From contig JBJTBE010000086.1 of assembly GCA_046091165.1 (NCBI GenBank), positions 7,228-71,227 on the forward strand: a DNA stretch of 64,000 nt, given 5' to 3'. The position numbers were made by a program, and so were the translations under genes. Every line of letters begins with the position of its first letter. Positions within the stretch are counted from its first letter, which is position 1. Shown here piece after piece: positions 8,221 to 16,345 of this stretch. The stretch is from F1-60-MAGs163 sp046091165 (GTDB taxonomy: Bacteria; Actinomycetota; Thermoleophilia; Solirubrobacterales; Solirubrobacteraceae). The notes below the pieces were generated by a model that made no database searches, was not told the DNA's origin, and saw only the letters and a list, made by a program, of their open reading frames with translations.

Positions 8221-8250
8221 GCGGCCAGGAGCCGGGCGCGGCACCCGGGA

Positions 8251-8763
8251 TCAGCTCTGGTTGAAGAAGCCCTTCTCGATCAGCTCGGCGCGGGCCTCGG
8301 CGGAGATCTCAACGTTGCGCGGGGTGAGCATGAACACCTTGTCGGCGATCTTCTGCATACCGCCGTCGAGGCCGTAGGTGAGGCCGCTGGTGAAGTCGAT
8401 CAGCCGCTTGCTCAGCTCGGTGTCGGTCGACTGGAGGTTGAGGACCACCGGCACGCCGTCGCGGAACTTGTCGGCCACCTGCTGGGCGTCGTTGAAGCTC
8501 TTGGGAATCACCAGGTGCACGCTGCCGGCACCCGAACCGCCGTTGCGGCCCCGGGGGGAACCGCGCACGTCGAACTCCTCCTCGGCGAAGATCTCCTCCA
8601 CGTCGCCGCCGCGACGCTTCGAGAGCCGCCGGACGCTCCCCCGCTCGCGGTAGCGCCCCTCGAGCTCGGCCTCCGAGTCGATCGGTTCGCCGGCGTAGGG
8701 GTCGCGGTCCTCGGCCAGGCCGAAGTAGACGAGCGTCCGGTGCCAGGTGTCACTCAACGCCAT
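8251..8763 (-). CDS. sepF: Cell division protein SepF
   Basis: FtsZ-binding membrane tether of the Gram-positive divisome. In the 170-residue protein the N-terminus (MALSDTWHRTLVYFGL) resembles the amphipathic membrane-binding helix of the family. A charged linker (about 18-80) follows, then the DUF552 domain (about 82-165) with VVLNLQSTDTELSKRLIDFTSGL and the glycine-rich turn at YGLDGGMQKI used for polymerisation. The ATG is preceded by TAAAAT 9 nt upstream. Confidence 0.95.
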   Translation of the reverse strand: MALSDTWHRTLVYFGLAEDRDPYAGEPIDSEAELEGRYRERGSVRRLSKRRGGDVEEIFAEEEFDVRGSPRGRNGGSGAGSVHLVIPKSFNDAQQVADKFRDGVPVVLNLQSTDTELSKRLIDFTSGLTYGLDGGMQKIADKVFMLTPRNVEISAEARAELIEKGFFNQS

Positions 8764-8772
8764 ACACCCTTG

Positions 8773-8778
8773 ATTTTA
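8773..8778 (-). promoter_or_regulatory. Putative -10 box TAAAAT of sepF
   Basis: TAAAAT (five of six matches to TATAAT) ends 9 nt before the sepF ATG. The intervening CAAGGGTGT contains AAGGG, so a very short leader with weak Shine-Dalgarno is an alternative to a leaderless start. Confidence 0.5.
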
Positions 8779-8820
8779 TCCACCGACCGGCGTTTTCCTG
8801 CCTGCACGGGGCAAATCGCC

Positions 8821-9486
8821 TCAGGGCCTCAGAATCCGGCTTCCCACGCGAACGAGCGTCGCCCCCTCCTCGACCGCCACGGGAAAATCCTGCGTGGTGC
8901 CCATCGACAGCTCGGAAAGCCCGTGCTCGCGCCCCAGCTCGGCCAGCCGGGCAAACCACGGGCGGCTCTCCTCCGGGTCCTCGGCGAACGGGGGCATCGT
9001 CGCCAGGCCGACCACCGGCACCGGGGAGCGCTCGATGAACGCCCCGAGCTCGTCCGGGGCGACCCCGTCCTTGGCCTCCTCCCCGGCCACGTTCACCTGG
9101 ACGAGGATCCGGGTCTCGGGGGTCCCGTGGCGCTCCAGCTGGGCGAGCACCGAGTCGCTGGCCACCGAGTGGATCAGGCGCACGAGCGGAACCACCTGCT
9201 TGACCTTCCGGCTCTGGAGGTGGCCGATGAAGTCGAACTCGAACTGCCCGGGCCAGGCTTCGGCCTTGGCCACCAGGTCCTGGGCCCGGTTCTCGCCGAC
9301 GAGCCCGACCCCGGCCTCGGCGAGGAGTTCCATGTCCTCCACGCCGACGTACTTGGAGGCGGTGACCACCTGCACGCCGTCCGGGTCGCGTCCGGCACGC
9401 TCGCAGGCCCGGGCGATCTCCTCACGGACGCCGGCCATGGCCGCGCGCACCCGCTCCGGGTCTATCTCCTCGATCAGCTCCGCCAT
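8821..9486 (-). CDS. yggS: PLP homeostasis protein, YggS/PLPBP family
   Basis: Monomeric PLP-binding protein that buffers pyridoxal phosphate and affects amino-acid pools. The 221 residues form the alanine-racemase-like barrel, with the PLP lysine at 45 in VTASKYV. ENRAQDLVAKAEAW, FIGHLQSRKVKQV and the C-terminal LSMGTTQDFPVAVEEGATLVRVGSRI are family hallmarks. I chose the ATG at 9486 (family-like N-terminus), which overlaps pgeF by 13 nt; an in-frame ATG at 9540 would add an unlikely Arg-rich leader. Adjacency to sepF is the usual order. Confidence 0.94.
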   Translation of the reverse strand: MAELIEEIDPERVRAAMAGVREEIARACERAGRDPDGVQVVTASKYVGVEDMELLAEAGVGLVGENRAQDLVAKAEAWPGQFEFDFIGHLQSRKVKQVVPLVRLIHSVASDSVLAQLERHGTPETRILVQVNVAGEEAKDGVAPDELGAFIERSPVPVVGLATMPPFAEDPEESRPWFARLAELGREHGLSELSMGTTQDFPVAVEEGATLVRVGSRILRP

Positions 9487-10181
9487 GCCAGAGCCAGTGA
9501 TCTTCCCGCTTCGTGCCCGTCTCGGCGGTGCGAGTGCCACCGGGGCTCCTCCGAACAGATCGTGCAGATCCCGCAGTCGACGACCTCCGAGGCCCCGAGC
9601 GCGCGGAGCTGCTGGGCGGCGATCCAGGGCAGGTCGGCGTTCCGCCCTCTCCGCGCGCCGGGACCCAGCTCGGCGAAGGCCCGGTGCACCTCGTCACCGG
9701 CCTCGTAACAGCAGGAGCGTGCGCCGGGCCCGATGACCGCCGTGACCGGCCCTTCGCCGGCCTCTGCCATCGCCGCCATCCCTCCGGCGACCACGCCGGA
9801 GGCCAGGCCACGCCAGCCGGCATGGAGGACACCGGCGGCCGAGGGCGAGAAGAGCGCGACCGGCAGGCAGTCGGCGGTCCGCACGGCGCAGATCACCCCG
9901 GTCGAGGTGGTGAGCTGCCCGTCGAACTCCTCCCCGTCCCGGGCCTCCTGCGGGCCGGCGACGAGGCGCACACGGGAGCCGTGCACCTGCGTCGACCTCG
10001 AGAACGTGCGCCCTTCGAGCCCGAGCCCGGCGGCGAGGGACGCGAGCTGCGCGGCATCGGGGTCGGTGAAGTCACCGGCCCCGGCGGCGGTGAACCAGCA
10101 CCCGCCCCCGGGAAGCTGTGCCCCGGCGCCACCGGAGGTCAGGGCCACCGCCGGGAGCTCACCGTCCGGCAGGCCGCTCAC
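9474..10181 (-). CDS. pgeF: Peptidoglycan editing factor PgeF (YlmD/YfiH, multicopper-oxidase-like)
   Basis: A family that in E. coli removes wrongly incorporated L-Ser from peptidoglycan precursors and has been described elsewhere as a laccase or purine nucleosidase. The 235-residue protein carries the conserved metal-site motifs in order: QVHG, TADCLPV, HAGWRG, IGPGARSCCYE and HSHRRDG. It starts with GTG overlapping the cca stop (GTGA) and ends inside yggS. The pgeF-yggS-sepF order is typical of Gram-positives. Confidence 0.92.
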   Translation of the reverse strand: MSGLPDGELPAVALTSGGAGAQLPGGGCWFTAAGAGDFTDPDAAQLASLAAGLGLEGRTFSRSTQVHGSRVRLVAGPQEARDGEEFDGQLTTSTGVICAVRTADCLPVALFSPSAAGVLHAGWRGLASGVVAGGMAAMAEAGEGPVTAVIGPGARSCCYEAGDEVHRAFAELGPGARRGRNADLPWIAAQQLRALGASEVVDCGICTICSEEPRWHSHRRDGHEAGRSLALAWRS

Positions 10182-11341
10182 GCGTCCTTCGAACCGGCGT
10201 CAAGGGCGGCGGCGAGCTCGGCCTCGCGGCCCTCGCACCGCCCGGCGAGCTTGGCGTCGAGCGCGCGCTGCAGGGCCTCTCCCAGCTGCGGCCCGGGCTC
10301 CATGCCCGCGGCCACCAGGTCATCACCGTCGATCTCCAACTCCACATGGCGAAGCTCGTCGAGCCAGAGCCGCGCGTTCGCGCCGCCGGCCAGCGCGACC
10401 GCTTCCAGCGGGGCGCCGCGGGCCGCCCGCGCGACGGCCACCGGGCCTTCGGCCGTCCTCAGCGGCGCCCCGGTGACCCAGCGAGAGGAGGCGAGCACGA
10501 GGTCCCGGTCACCGGCGGTGAAGGCGAGCTCGTCGAGCCAGCGCGCCAGCGACTCGACGTCCATTCCGGCGGTGCAGGCAGCGAGAACCAGCAGGTCCCG
10601 GCGCCCGTCCCCGGGCAGCAGCTCCAGCGCATCGTCCAGCCCCTCGGGGCGGGGGCTGAAACCCGGTGGCAGGACCTGCGGGCAGTAACGGGCCAGGGCC
10701 TCGAGGGCAGCGCACGGGTCCTCCTCACCGAGCACCAGGCGCAGCTCGTTGCCGATCCGTTCCCCGCTGGCCTCGCCCGGGGTGGCCTGCGCGGCCAGCT
10801 CGGCGGTGCGGGCATCCGGACTGAAGCCCAGCCGCCCGGCGTACCGGGCCATGCGCCAGACGCGCGTTGGGTCGTCGGCGAACGAGCCGTCGTGGAGGAC
10901 CCTCAGGGTTCCCTCCCGCAGGTCGTCGAAGGCGCGTGGGTCGCAGGCGACCTCGCCGCCGGGCAGCGACACGGCGATCGCGTTGATGGTGAAGTCCCGG
11001 CGCCGGAGGTCTTCCTCCACCGTGGCGGGGCCTACCTCGGGAAGCGAGCCCGGGGCCGGATAGCTCTCGGCCCGGGGCTCGGCCAGGTCAATGGTGAACC
11101 GGTCGCCGCGCACGGTTGCGGTACCGAAGCGCTCGTGGAAGGTCGGCTCCCCCAGCTCCCGCGCCAGTGCCTCCATGTCGCCTTCGACCAGGACGTCCAG
11201 CTCGATGGGCTCGATGCCGAGGAGCAGGTCCCGGACGGCGCCACCGACCAGCCAGAGGCCCGGGCGGTCGGCAGCGGCCTCGAGCAGCTGCTCCCCGCCG
11301 CGCGCCCGGCTCAAGCTGGCGACCACCCCGGCTGCTTCCAT
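10178..11341 (-). CDS. cca: CCA-adding tRNA nucleotidyltransferase / poly(A) polymerase family (class II)
   Basis: Would add or repair the 3' CCA of tRNAs. Of 387 residues, the head contains GGAVRD (33-38), and the metal-binding pair at 47-49 reads Glu-Leu-Asp where Asp-x-Asp is usual. RRRDFTINAIA and the RMARYAGRLGFSPDARTAEL neck follow. Specificity (CCA, A-only or C-only addition) cannot be settled. The ATG at 11341 faces the ATG of the divergent beta-propeller gene with only 7 bp between, and no Shine-Dalgarno is visible. The in-frame extension upstream is antisense to that gene. Confidence 0.88.
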   Translation of the reverse strand: MEAAGVVASLSRARGGEQLLEAAADRPGLWLVGGAVRDLLLGIEPIELDVLVEGDMEALARELGEPTFHERFGTATVRGDRFTIDLAEPRAESYPAPGSLPEVGPATVEEDLRRRDFTINAIAVSLPGGEVACDPRAFDDLREGTLRVLHDGSFADDPTRVWRMARYAGRLGFSPDARTAELAAQATPGEASGERIGNELRLVLGEEDPCAALEALARYCPQVLPPGFSPRPEGLDDALELLPGDGRRDLLVLAACTAGMDVESLARWLDELAFTAGDRDLVLASSRWVTGAPLRTAEGPVAVARAARGAPLEAVALAGGANARLWLDELRHVELEIDGDDLVAAGMEPGPQLGEALQRALDAKLAGRCEGREAELAAALDAGSKDA

Positions 11342-11348
11342 ACCCGTA

Positions 11349-12614
11349 ATGATCCCGCGATCCCGGACGGCGCGCATCCTCGTGGGGCTGCTGGCCGGCG
11401 CGATCATCGCCGTCGGGGCCGGGCTCGCCTGGGCCCTGAGCGCCCGCACCCCTCCGGACGTGGTCAACACCGAGGTGGGCTTCGAGACGACCACAGCGCC
11501 CGCGCCCCGCGAGCCGAAGAAGTTCTCCTGGCCGTTCTACGGCTACGGCGCCGCCCGCACCCACTACTACCCGCTGGCCCGTGGCCTGCGCCCTCCCTTC
11601 AGGACGAAGTGGGCCGTGCGCGGGAGCGTCCTGCTCGAGTTCACGCCGGTTGCCGACGACCGCTTCCTCTACCTGCTCAAGAACAACGCGGCGCTCTACA
11701 TCATCCGTCGCTCCGACGGGAAGGTGGTCTGGAAGAAGCTGCTCGGCAAGCTGGCCGCCTCGGCCCCGGCCGTTCGTGACGGCAAGGTCTTCTGCACCAT
11801 CCTCGTGCGCAAGGGCTCCGGGAACGGGAGGGTCGTGGCGATCGATACCTCCACGCGGAAGATCGCCTGGGCAAAGGACCTGCCCAGCCGCACGGAGACC
11901 TCCCCGGTGGAGGTGAACGGGACGGTCTACATCGGAAGCGAAAACGGCACGGTGTACGCCCTGCGGGCCAGCGACGGCAAGGTCCGCTGGTCCAAGCGCT
12001 TCGGCGGCGCGGTCAAGGGCGGCCTGGCCTACTCGAACGGCGCGCTCTTCTTCGGCGACTACGCCGGCGAGGTCCACTCCCTGCGGGCGCGGGACGGCAA
12101 GACGCTGTGGACCTCCGGGAGCGGCGGCAGCCTGGGCATCGGCGACGGGCAGTTCTACGCGACGGCTTCGGTGGCGTTCGGGCGGGTCTACATCGGGAAC
12201 ACCAACGGGAGCATGTACTCGTTCTCGACGAAGGACGGGAGCCTGGCGTGGCGCAAGTCGACCGGCGCCTACGTCTATTCCTCGGCCGCGGTCGCCGACC
12301 CCAGGGGGGTTGGTCCCACGGTCTACTTCGGCTCCTATGACGGCACGGTCTACGCGCTCGACGCGCGCACCGGCCGTACGCGCTGGAGCCGGGAGGCCGG
12401 CGGCCGGATCTCCGGCGGGGTCGACCTCCTCGGGGACCTGCTCTTCTACTCCACCCTCGAGGGCCGCAGCGGGGCGCTGAGCGCCGCGAAGGGGACGAAG
12501 GTGTGGGGTATCGACCGCGGCGAATTCAACCCGGCCATCACCGACGGCGAAACTCTCTACCTCAACGACCAGACCGGCATGTGGGCCTACTCGGTCGGCG
12601 GCCGGGGCCGCTAG
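11349..12614 (+). CDS. Membrane-anchored PQQ-type beta-propeller protein (BamB-like repeats)
   Basis: 421 residues with a short basic N-terminus and one hydrophobic segment (about 9-31) that looks like a signal anchor, so the rest should be extracellular. Seven copies of a Trp-docking repeat of the form [D/T]-G-[K/R/S]-x-x-W (for example SDGKVVW, SDGKVRW, TGRTRW) fit one seven-bladed propeller. No cofactor ligands of quinoprotein dehydrogenases are visible, so a scaffold or ligand-binding role is more likely than catalysis. It is the only plus-strand gene in the first 18 kb, in divergent contact with cca and ending 3 bp from hisF. Function unknown. Confidence 0.82.
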   Translation: MIPRSRTARILVGLLAGAIIAVGAGLAWALSARTPPDVVNTEVGFETTTAPAPREPKKFSWPFYGYGAARTHYYPLARGLRPPFRTKWAVRGSVLLEFTPVADDRFLYLLKNNAALYIIRRSDGKVVWKKLLGKLAASAPAVRDGKVFCTILVRKGSGNGRVVAIDTSTRKIAWAKDLPSRTETSPVEVNGTVYIGSENGTVYALRASDGKVRWSKRFGGAVKGGLAYSNGALFFGDYAGEVHSLRARDGKTLWTSGSGGSLGIGDGQFYATASVAFGRVYIGNTNGSMYSFSTKDGSLAWRKSTGAYVYSSAAVADPRGVGPTVYFGSYDGTVYALDARTGRTRWSREAGGRISGGVDLLGDLLFYSTLEGRSGALSAAKGTKVWGIDRGEFNPAITDGETLYLNDQTGMWAYSVGGRGR

Positions 12615-12617
12615 CCC

Positions 12618-13397
12618 TCAGGAGCCCGGCGGGCGCACCGGTATCCCGGCGGCGAGCAGGTGCTCCTTGACCTGCGCCACGGTGAAACGCCCGTAGTGGA
12701 AGATCGAGGCGCACAGGACCGCGTCGGCGCCGGCCCGCAGCACGTCGACGAGGTGCTCCGGCTCGCCGGCGCCCCCCGAGGCGATCACCGGCACCGGCAC
12801 CGCCTCGCTCACGGTGCGGGTGAGTTCGAGGTCGTACCCGGCGGCCGTGCCGTCGCTGTCCATGCTCGTGAGGAGGATCTCGCCGGCGCCCCTTCCGGCC
12901 GCCTCCACGGCCCACTCCACGGCGTCGATTCCCTCGGGCCTGCGCCCCCCGGCGGTATAGACCTCCCAACCCTCGCCGGAGCGCCGGGCGTCGATAGCGA
13001 CCACCACGCACTGCGAACCGAAACGCCGGGCCATCTCGTCGATCAGCTCCGGGCGGGCGATCGCCGCCGAGTTGACGCTCACCTTGTCGGCGCCGGCGTC
13101 CAGCACCGCCTGGGCATCGTCCACGCTGCGGATGCCGCCCCCGATGGTGAACGGGATAAAGACGTCGTCGGCGGTGCGGCGGGCCAGGTCGGCGACCGTC
13201 TCGCGCTGCTCGTGGGTCGCGGTTATGTCGAGGAAGACGAGCTCATCGGCTCCTTCGGCGTCGTAACGGCCGGCCAGCTCCACCGGGTCGCCGGCGTCGC
13301 GGATATCGACGAAGTTGGTCCCCTTGACGACGCGGCCGGCGTCGATGTCCAGGCAGGCAATTACCCGCTTCGTGGCTCCCGCCGGCGGCGCGTTCAT
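12618..13397 (-). CDS. hisF: Imidazole glycerol phosphate synthase, cyclase subunit HisF
   Basis: Uses ammonia from HisH to convert PRFAR to IGP and AICAR. It is a 259-residue (beta/alpha)8 barrel. The general acid/base pair is Asp17 (ACLDIDAGRVVKG) and Asp136 (VVVAIDARR); phosphate sites IGGGIR and ASGGAG are present. The start is ATG at 13397, overlapping the hisA stop (ATGA); the longer open frame is antisense to hisA. It is the last gene of the his run. Confidence 0.97.
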   Translation of the reverse strand: MNAPPAGATKRVIACLDIDAGRVVKGTNFVDIRDAGDPVELAGRYDAEGADELVFLDITATHEQRETVADLARRTADDVFIPFTIGGGIRSVDDAQAVLDAGADKVSVNSAAIARPELIDEMARRFGSQCVVVAIDARRSGEGWEVYTAGGRRPEGIDAVEWAVEAAGRGAGEILLTSMDSDGTAAGYDLELTRTVSEAVPVPVIASGGAGEPEHLVDVLRAGADAVLCASIFHYGRFTVAQVKEHLLAAGIPVRPPGS

Positions 13398-14119
13398 CGG
13401 CGCAGCGCCTCCTGCCCCTCGCGGACGGTGAACCGCCGCTCGTAGAGCGCCTTGCCCACGATCACGCCCCCGAGGTTGACCTGCCGCAGGGCGGCGAGCG
13501 CCTCGAGGTCGGCGAGGCTTCCGATCCCGCCGGCATAGAGGAAACGCCCGCGGATGATGCCGGCGATACGGCTCACCTCGTCTAGGTCGGGCCCTTCGAG
13601 CATGCCGTCCCGTTCGACGTTGGAGTAGACGAAGGAGCGCACCCCGCGGGCCATCAGCGACTCGATTACCGCCTCGGGCTCGCCGCCGGTCACCTCCTGC
13701 CACCCGTCCACGGCCACGCGCCCCCCGGAGACGTCGACGCTGACGATCAGCCGGTCGCGACAGAACCCCAGGCAGTCGTCGAGGAACTCCTGGTCGCGCA
13801 GGGCGGCGGTACCCAGCACCACGCGTTCGACGCCACAGTCGAGCGCCGCCCGCACCGAGTCCACCGAACGCAGCCCGCCGCCGACCTGGACCGGCACGTT
13901 GAGCTCGGCCGTGATCTGTCGAAGCTGCTCCAGGTTGGCCGGCTCCCCCGAGCGGGCGCCGTCCAGATCGACGACGTGCAGGAAGCCGGCCCCCGCCTCC
14001 ACCCAGCTCCGCGCCGCCTCGAGCGGCGAGCTGTCGTAGACCGTGGCATCCTCGAAGTCGCCCTGCCGCAGCCGGACGGCGCGGCCGTCGAGGATGTCTA
14101 CCGCCGGGTAGAGGATCAC
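13394..14119 (-). CDS. hisA: ProFAR isomerase HisA
   Basis: Isomerises ProFAR to PRFAR. It is a 241-residue half-barrel duplicate of HisF, with catalytic Asp8 (PAVDILDG) and a second Asp in VSVDVSGGRVAVDGW. Many actinobacteria use a bifunctional HisA/TrpF enzyme (PriA); I cannot decide that from the sequence. It starts with GTG in a GTGA overlap with the hisH stop. Confidence 0.95.
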   Translation of the reverse strand: MILYPAVDILDGRAVRLRQGDFEDATVYDSSPLEAARSWVEAGAGFLHVVDLDGARSGEPANLEQLRQITAELNVPVQVGGGLRSVDSVRAALDCGVERVVLGTAALRDQEFLDDCLGFCRDRLIVSVDVSGGRVAVDGWQEVTGGEPEAVIESLMARGVRSFVYSNVERDGMLEGPDLDEVSRIAGIIRGRFLYAGGIGSLADLEALAALRQVNLGGVIVGKALYERRFTVREGQEALRR

Positions 14120-14748
14120 CCTGCCGCGCCCCGGCAGAGCGAGACGAAGTTGGCCAGCATGGCCAGCCCGTTGCGCGATGACTTCTCGGGGTGGAACTGC
14201 ACCCCGAAGACGTTATCCCGGCCGGCCACGCTGACGAAGCTGCCGCCGTAGTTGCTGCGGCCGAGGACCTCGTCGCCGTCCGCGGGCACCGGGGCGTAGC
14301 TGTGCACGTGGTAGAAGAACGCCGGGTCGGGCAGGCCGTCGGAGATGGGAGAGGCTCCCTCCCACGTCACCTCGCACCAGCCGATGTGGGGCAGCTTCAG
14401 CGCGCCGCAGTCCAGCCGGCGGACCACGCCGGGCAGGAGGCCCAGCCCCTGCGCACCTCCCTGCTCCTCGGACTCGTCGAAGAGCAGCTGCATGCCCAGG
14501 CAGGCCCCCAGAACCGGGCGGCCCCCCTCACCGAAGTCGATGATCGCGTCGGCGAGCCCGTGGCGCTGGAGGGCCTCCATCGCCGCGGGGAAGGCCCCCA
14601 CGCCGGGGATCACCAGCCCGGCCGCCCGAGCCAGAAGCTCCGGGTCACGGGTAACGATCGCCTCGGCGCCGACGCGCTCGAGGGCCGTCTGGACCGACCG
14701 GCGGTTACCCGAGCCGTAGTCGGCGATGGCGACCAGTGGTGCAGCCAT
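14116..14748 (-). CDS. hisH: Imidazole glycerol phosphate synthase, glutaminase subunit HisH
   Basis: Class I glutamine amidotransferase that supplies ammonia to HisF. Of 210 residues, the nucleophile is Cys83 in GACLGMQ and the His-Glu pair is in QFHPEKS near the C-terminus. The oxyanion strand is of the VIPGVGAF type. The ATG at 14748 overlaps the hisG stop by one base (TGATG). Confidence 0.97.
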   Translation of the reverse strand: MAAPLVAIADYGSGNRRSVQTALERVGAEAIVTRDPELLARAAGLVIPGVGAFPAAMEALQRHGLADAIIDFGEGGRPVLGACLGMQLLFDESEEQGGAQGLGLLPGVVRRLDCGALKLPHIGWCEVTWEGASPISDGLPDPAFFYHVHSYAPVPADGDEVLGRSNYGGSFVSVAGRDNVFGVQFHPEKSSRNGLAMLANFVSLCRGAAG

Positions 14749-15386
14749 CAGCCCGACGCTTCGCGCACGGCCTCCACCAGGGCATCGACCTCGCCCGAGC
14801 GGACCCGGAGGCTCACCCGGTTGGCGATCAGCCTGGCCGTGGCGGTGAAGATCTCCTCGCGCACGACGAGGCCGTTCTCCCTGAGGGTCGAACCGGTCGC
14901 CGTCAGGTCGACGATCGCGTCGGCCAGGCCGGTCAGCGGCGCGAGCTCGACCGAGCCGGCCACCTTGACGATCTCGGCCTGGCGCCCGCTGCGGGAGAAG
15001 TGCTCGGCGGCGATCCGGGGGTACTTGGTCGCCACCCGCACCACGCCCAGGCGGCTGAGGGCCTCGGCGCCGCGGTCCTCGCCCTCCGCGCCGGCCACCA
15101 CCATCCGGCACTCCCCGAAACCGAGGTCGAGGAGTTCGAAGAGCTGGCGGTCCGGCGATTCGAGGAGCACGTCCTTGCCGGTGATCCCGACGTCGGCGGC
15201 GCCGGCCTCGACGTAGGTGGGGACGTCGGACGGGCGCATGGTCACTACGCCGATGTCGTCGAACAGCAGCTTGCGGTCATTGCTGCGCACCTCGGAGGCG
15301 TCGATCCCGATCGCCCCGAGCAGGTCGAGGCTGGGCTCGAGCAGGGCGCCGCGGGGGACGGCAATGGTCAGGCCGAAGCGGTTCAT
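14748..15386 (-). CDS. hisG: ATP phosphoribosyltransferase, short catalytic form HisG
   Basis: First step of histidine synthesis (ATP plus PRPP). At 212 residues it lacks the C-terminal regulatory domain of long HisG, so it should need HisZ, which is encoded immediately upstream. ADVGITGKDVL, VKVAGSVELAPL and the PRPP-binding DLTATGSTLRENGL are clear. The ATG overlaps the hisZ stop (ATGA), consistent with fixed stoichiometry. hisD, hisC, hisB and hisIE, which often lie between hisG and hisH, are absent here. Confidence 0.96.
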   Translation of the reverse strand: MNRFGLTIAVPRGALLEPSLDLLGAIGIDASEVRSNDRKLLFDDIGVVTMRPSDVPTYVEAGAADVGITGKDVLLESPDRQLFELLDLGFGECRMVVAGAEGEDRGAEALSRLGVVRVATKYPRIAAEHFSRSGRQAEIVKVAGSVELAPLTGLADAIVDLTATGSTLRENGLVVREEIFTATARLIANRVSLRVRSGEVDALVEAVREASG

Positions 15387-16345
15387 CGTCCGGTCTCCCC
15401 CAGCTCCTCGCCGGCGATCGCCGCGTGCAGCCGGTCGACGTCGATGGCAAAGCCGACGGCCTCGAGCGGGCGCCCGAAACGGGCGAGGAGCTCGTCGTAG
15501 CGCCCGCCGCTGCCGATCGGCTCGCCAAGGGCCGGGTCGTAGACCTCGAACACCGCGCCGGTGTAGTAGCCCATGCGGGCAAACCGGCCCAGGTCGACGA
15601 TCACCCTCGCCGCGACGGCGGGGTCCAGGCGGGAGACCAGATCGCGCAGGCCGGCAAGGCTTTCCCCGAGCGGGCCTTCGGCCTCCAGGACGACCGAGTC
15701 GCCCCGCATCGCCGGAACCTCGGCCACGAGGCGCTCGCTCTCGGGATCGAGGCCGAGCCCCCGGGCCCGTTCCGCAATGGCCACGAAGTCGCGGGCGGCC
15801 AGGGCGTCGAGGAGAAAGGCCTGGTCCTCCCCACCGACGCCGAGGTCGTCCAGCAGCCCCGGGTAGAGGGAGATGTCGCCGACGCCGATGCTGAAGTCGG
15901 CCAGGCCGGTCGCCTCGAGGGCCCGGCACAGGACGGTGATCGCCTCGACGGTTCCCTCCGGGCCGGGAACACCGAGCAGCTCGATACCCGACTGGCGCAG
16001 CTCGCGGGCCTCTCCCTTGCCGGGCTGGACGGCCCGGTGCACCACGGTGGAAAAGCAGAAGCGCAGCGGCGGGTCCTCATCGGCATAACGGGTCACTACC
16101 AGCCGGGCTATCGGCCCGGTCATGTCCGCCCGCAGCGAGAGCTCCTCCCCGCCGTCGCCGATCACCCGGTACGGCGCGGCCAGCCTGCCGAGCTCCGCGG
16201 TCTCCGGGAACTCGAGCTCCGGGGTCGAGACCTCTCCGTAGCCGGCCTGCTCGAAGGTCTCCAGCAGGGCGCGCTCGATCCTCCGGCGCTCGGCCATCTC
16301 CTCGGGAAGTACGTCCCGGGTGCCGCTGGGCAGCCGGAATTTCAC
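15383..16345 (-). CDS. hisZ: ATP phosphoribosyltransferase regulatory subunit HisZ
   Basis: HisRS paralogue without tRNA-charging function that activates short HisG and confers histidine feedback. The 320 residues contain the class II core: PSGTRDVLPEEM at the start, RADMTGPIARLV (motif 2 region) and IGSGGRYDELLARFG near the end. The C-terminal anticodon-binding domain of true HisRS is missing, and the GS-GGRYD block is followed by only about 40 residues. It starts with GTG overlapping the murA stop (GTGA). Confidence 0.93.
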   Translation of the reverse strand: MKFRLPSGTRDVLPEEMAERRRIERALLETFEQAGYGEVSTPELEFPETAELGRLAAPYRVIGDGGEELSLRADMTGPIARLVVTRYADEDPPLRFCFSTVVHRAVQPGKGEARELRQSGIELLGVPGPEGTVEAITVLCRALEATGLADFSIGVGDISLYPGLLDDLGVGGEDQAFLLDALAARDFVAIAERARGLGLDPESERLVAEVPAMRGDSVVLEAEGPLGESLAGLRDLVSRLDPAVAARVIVDLGRFARMGYYTGAVFEVYDPALGEPIGSGGRYDELLARFGRPLEAVGFAIDVDRLHAAIAGEELGETGR

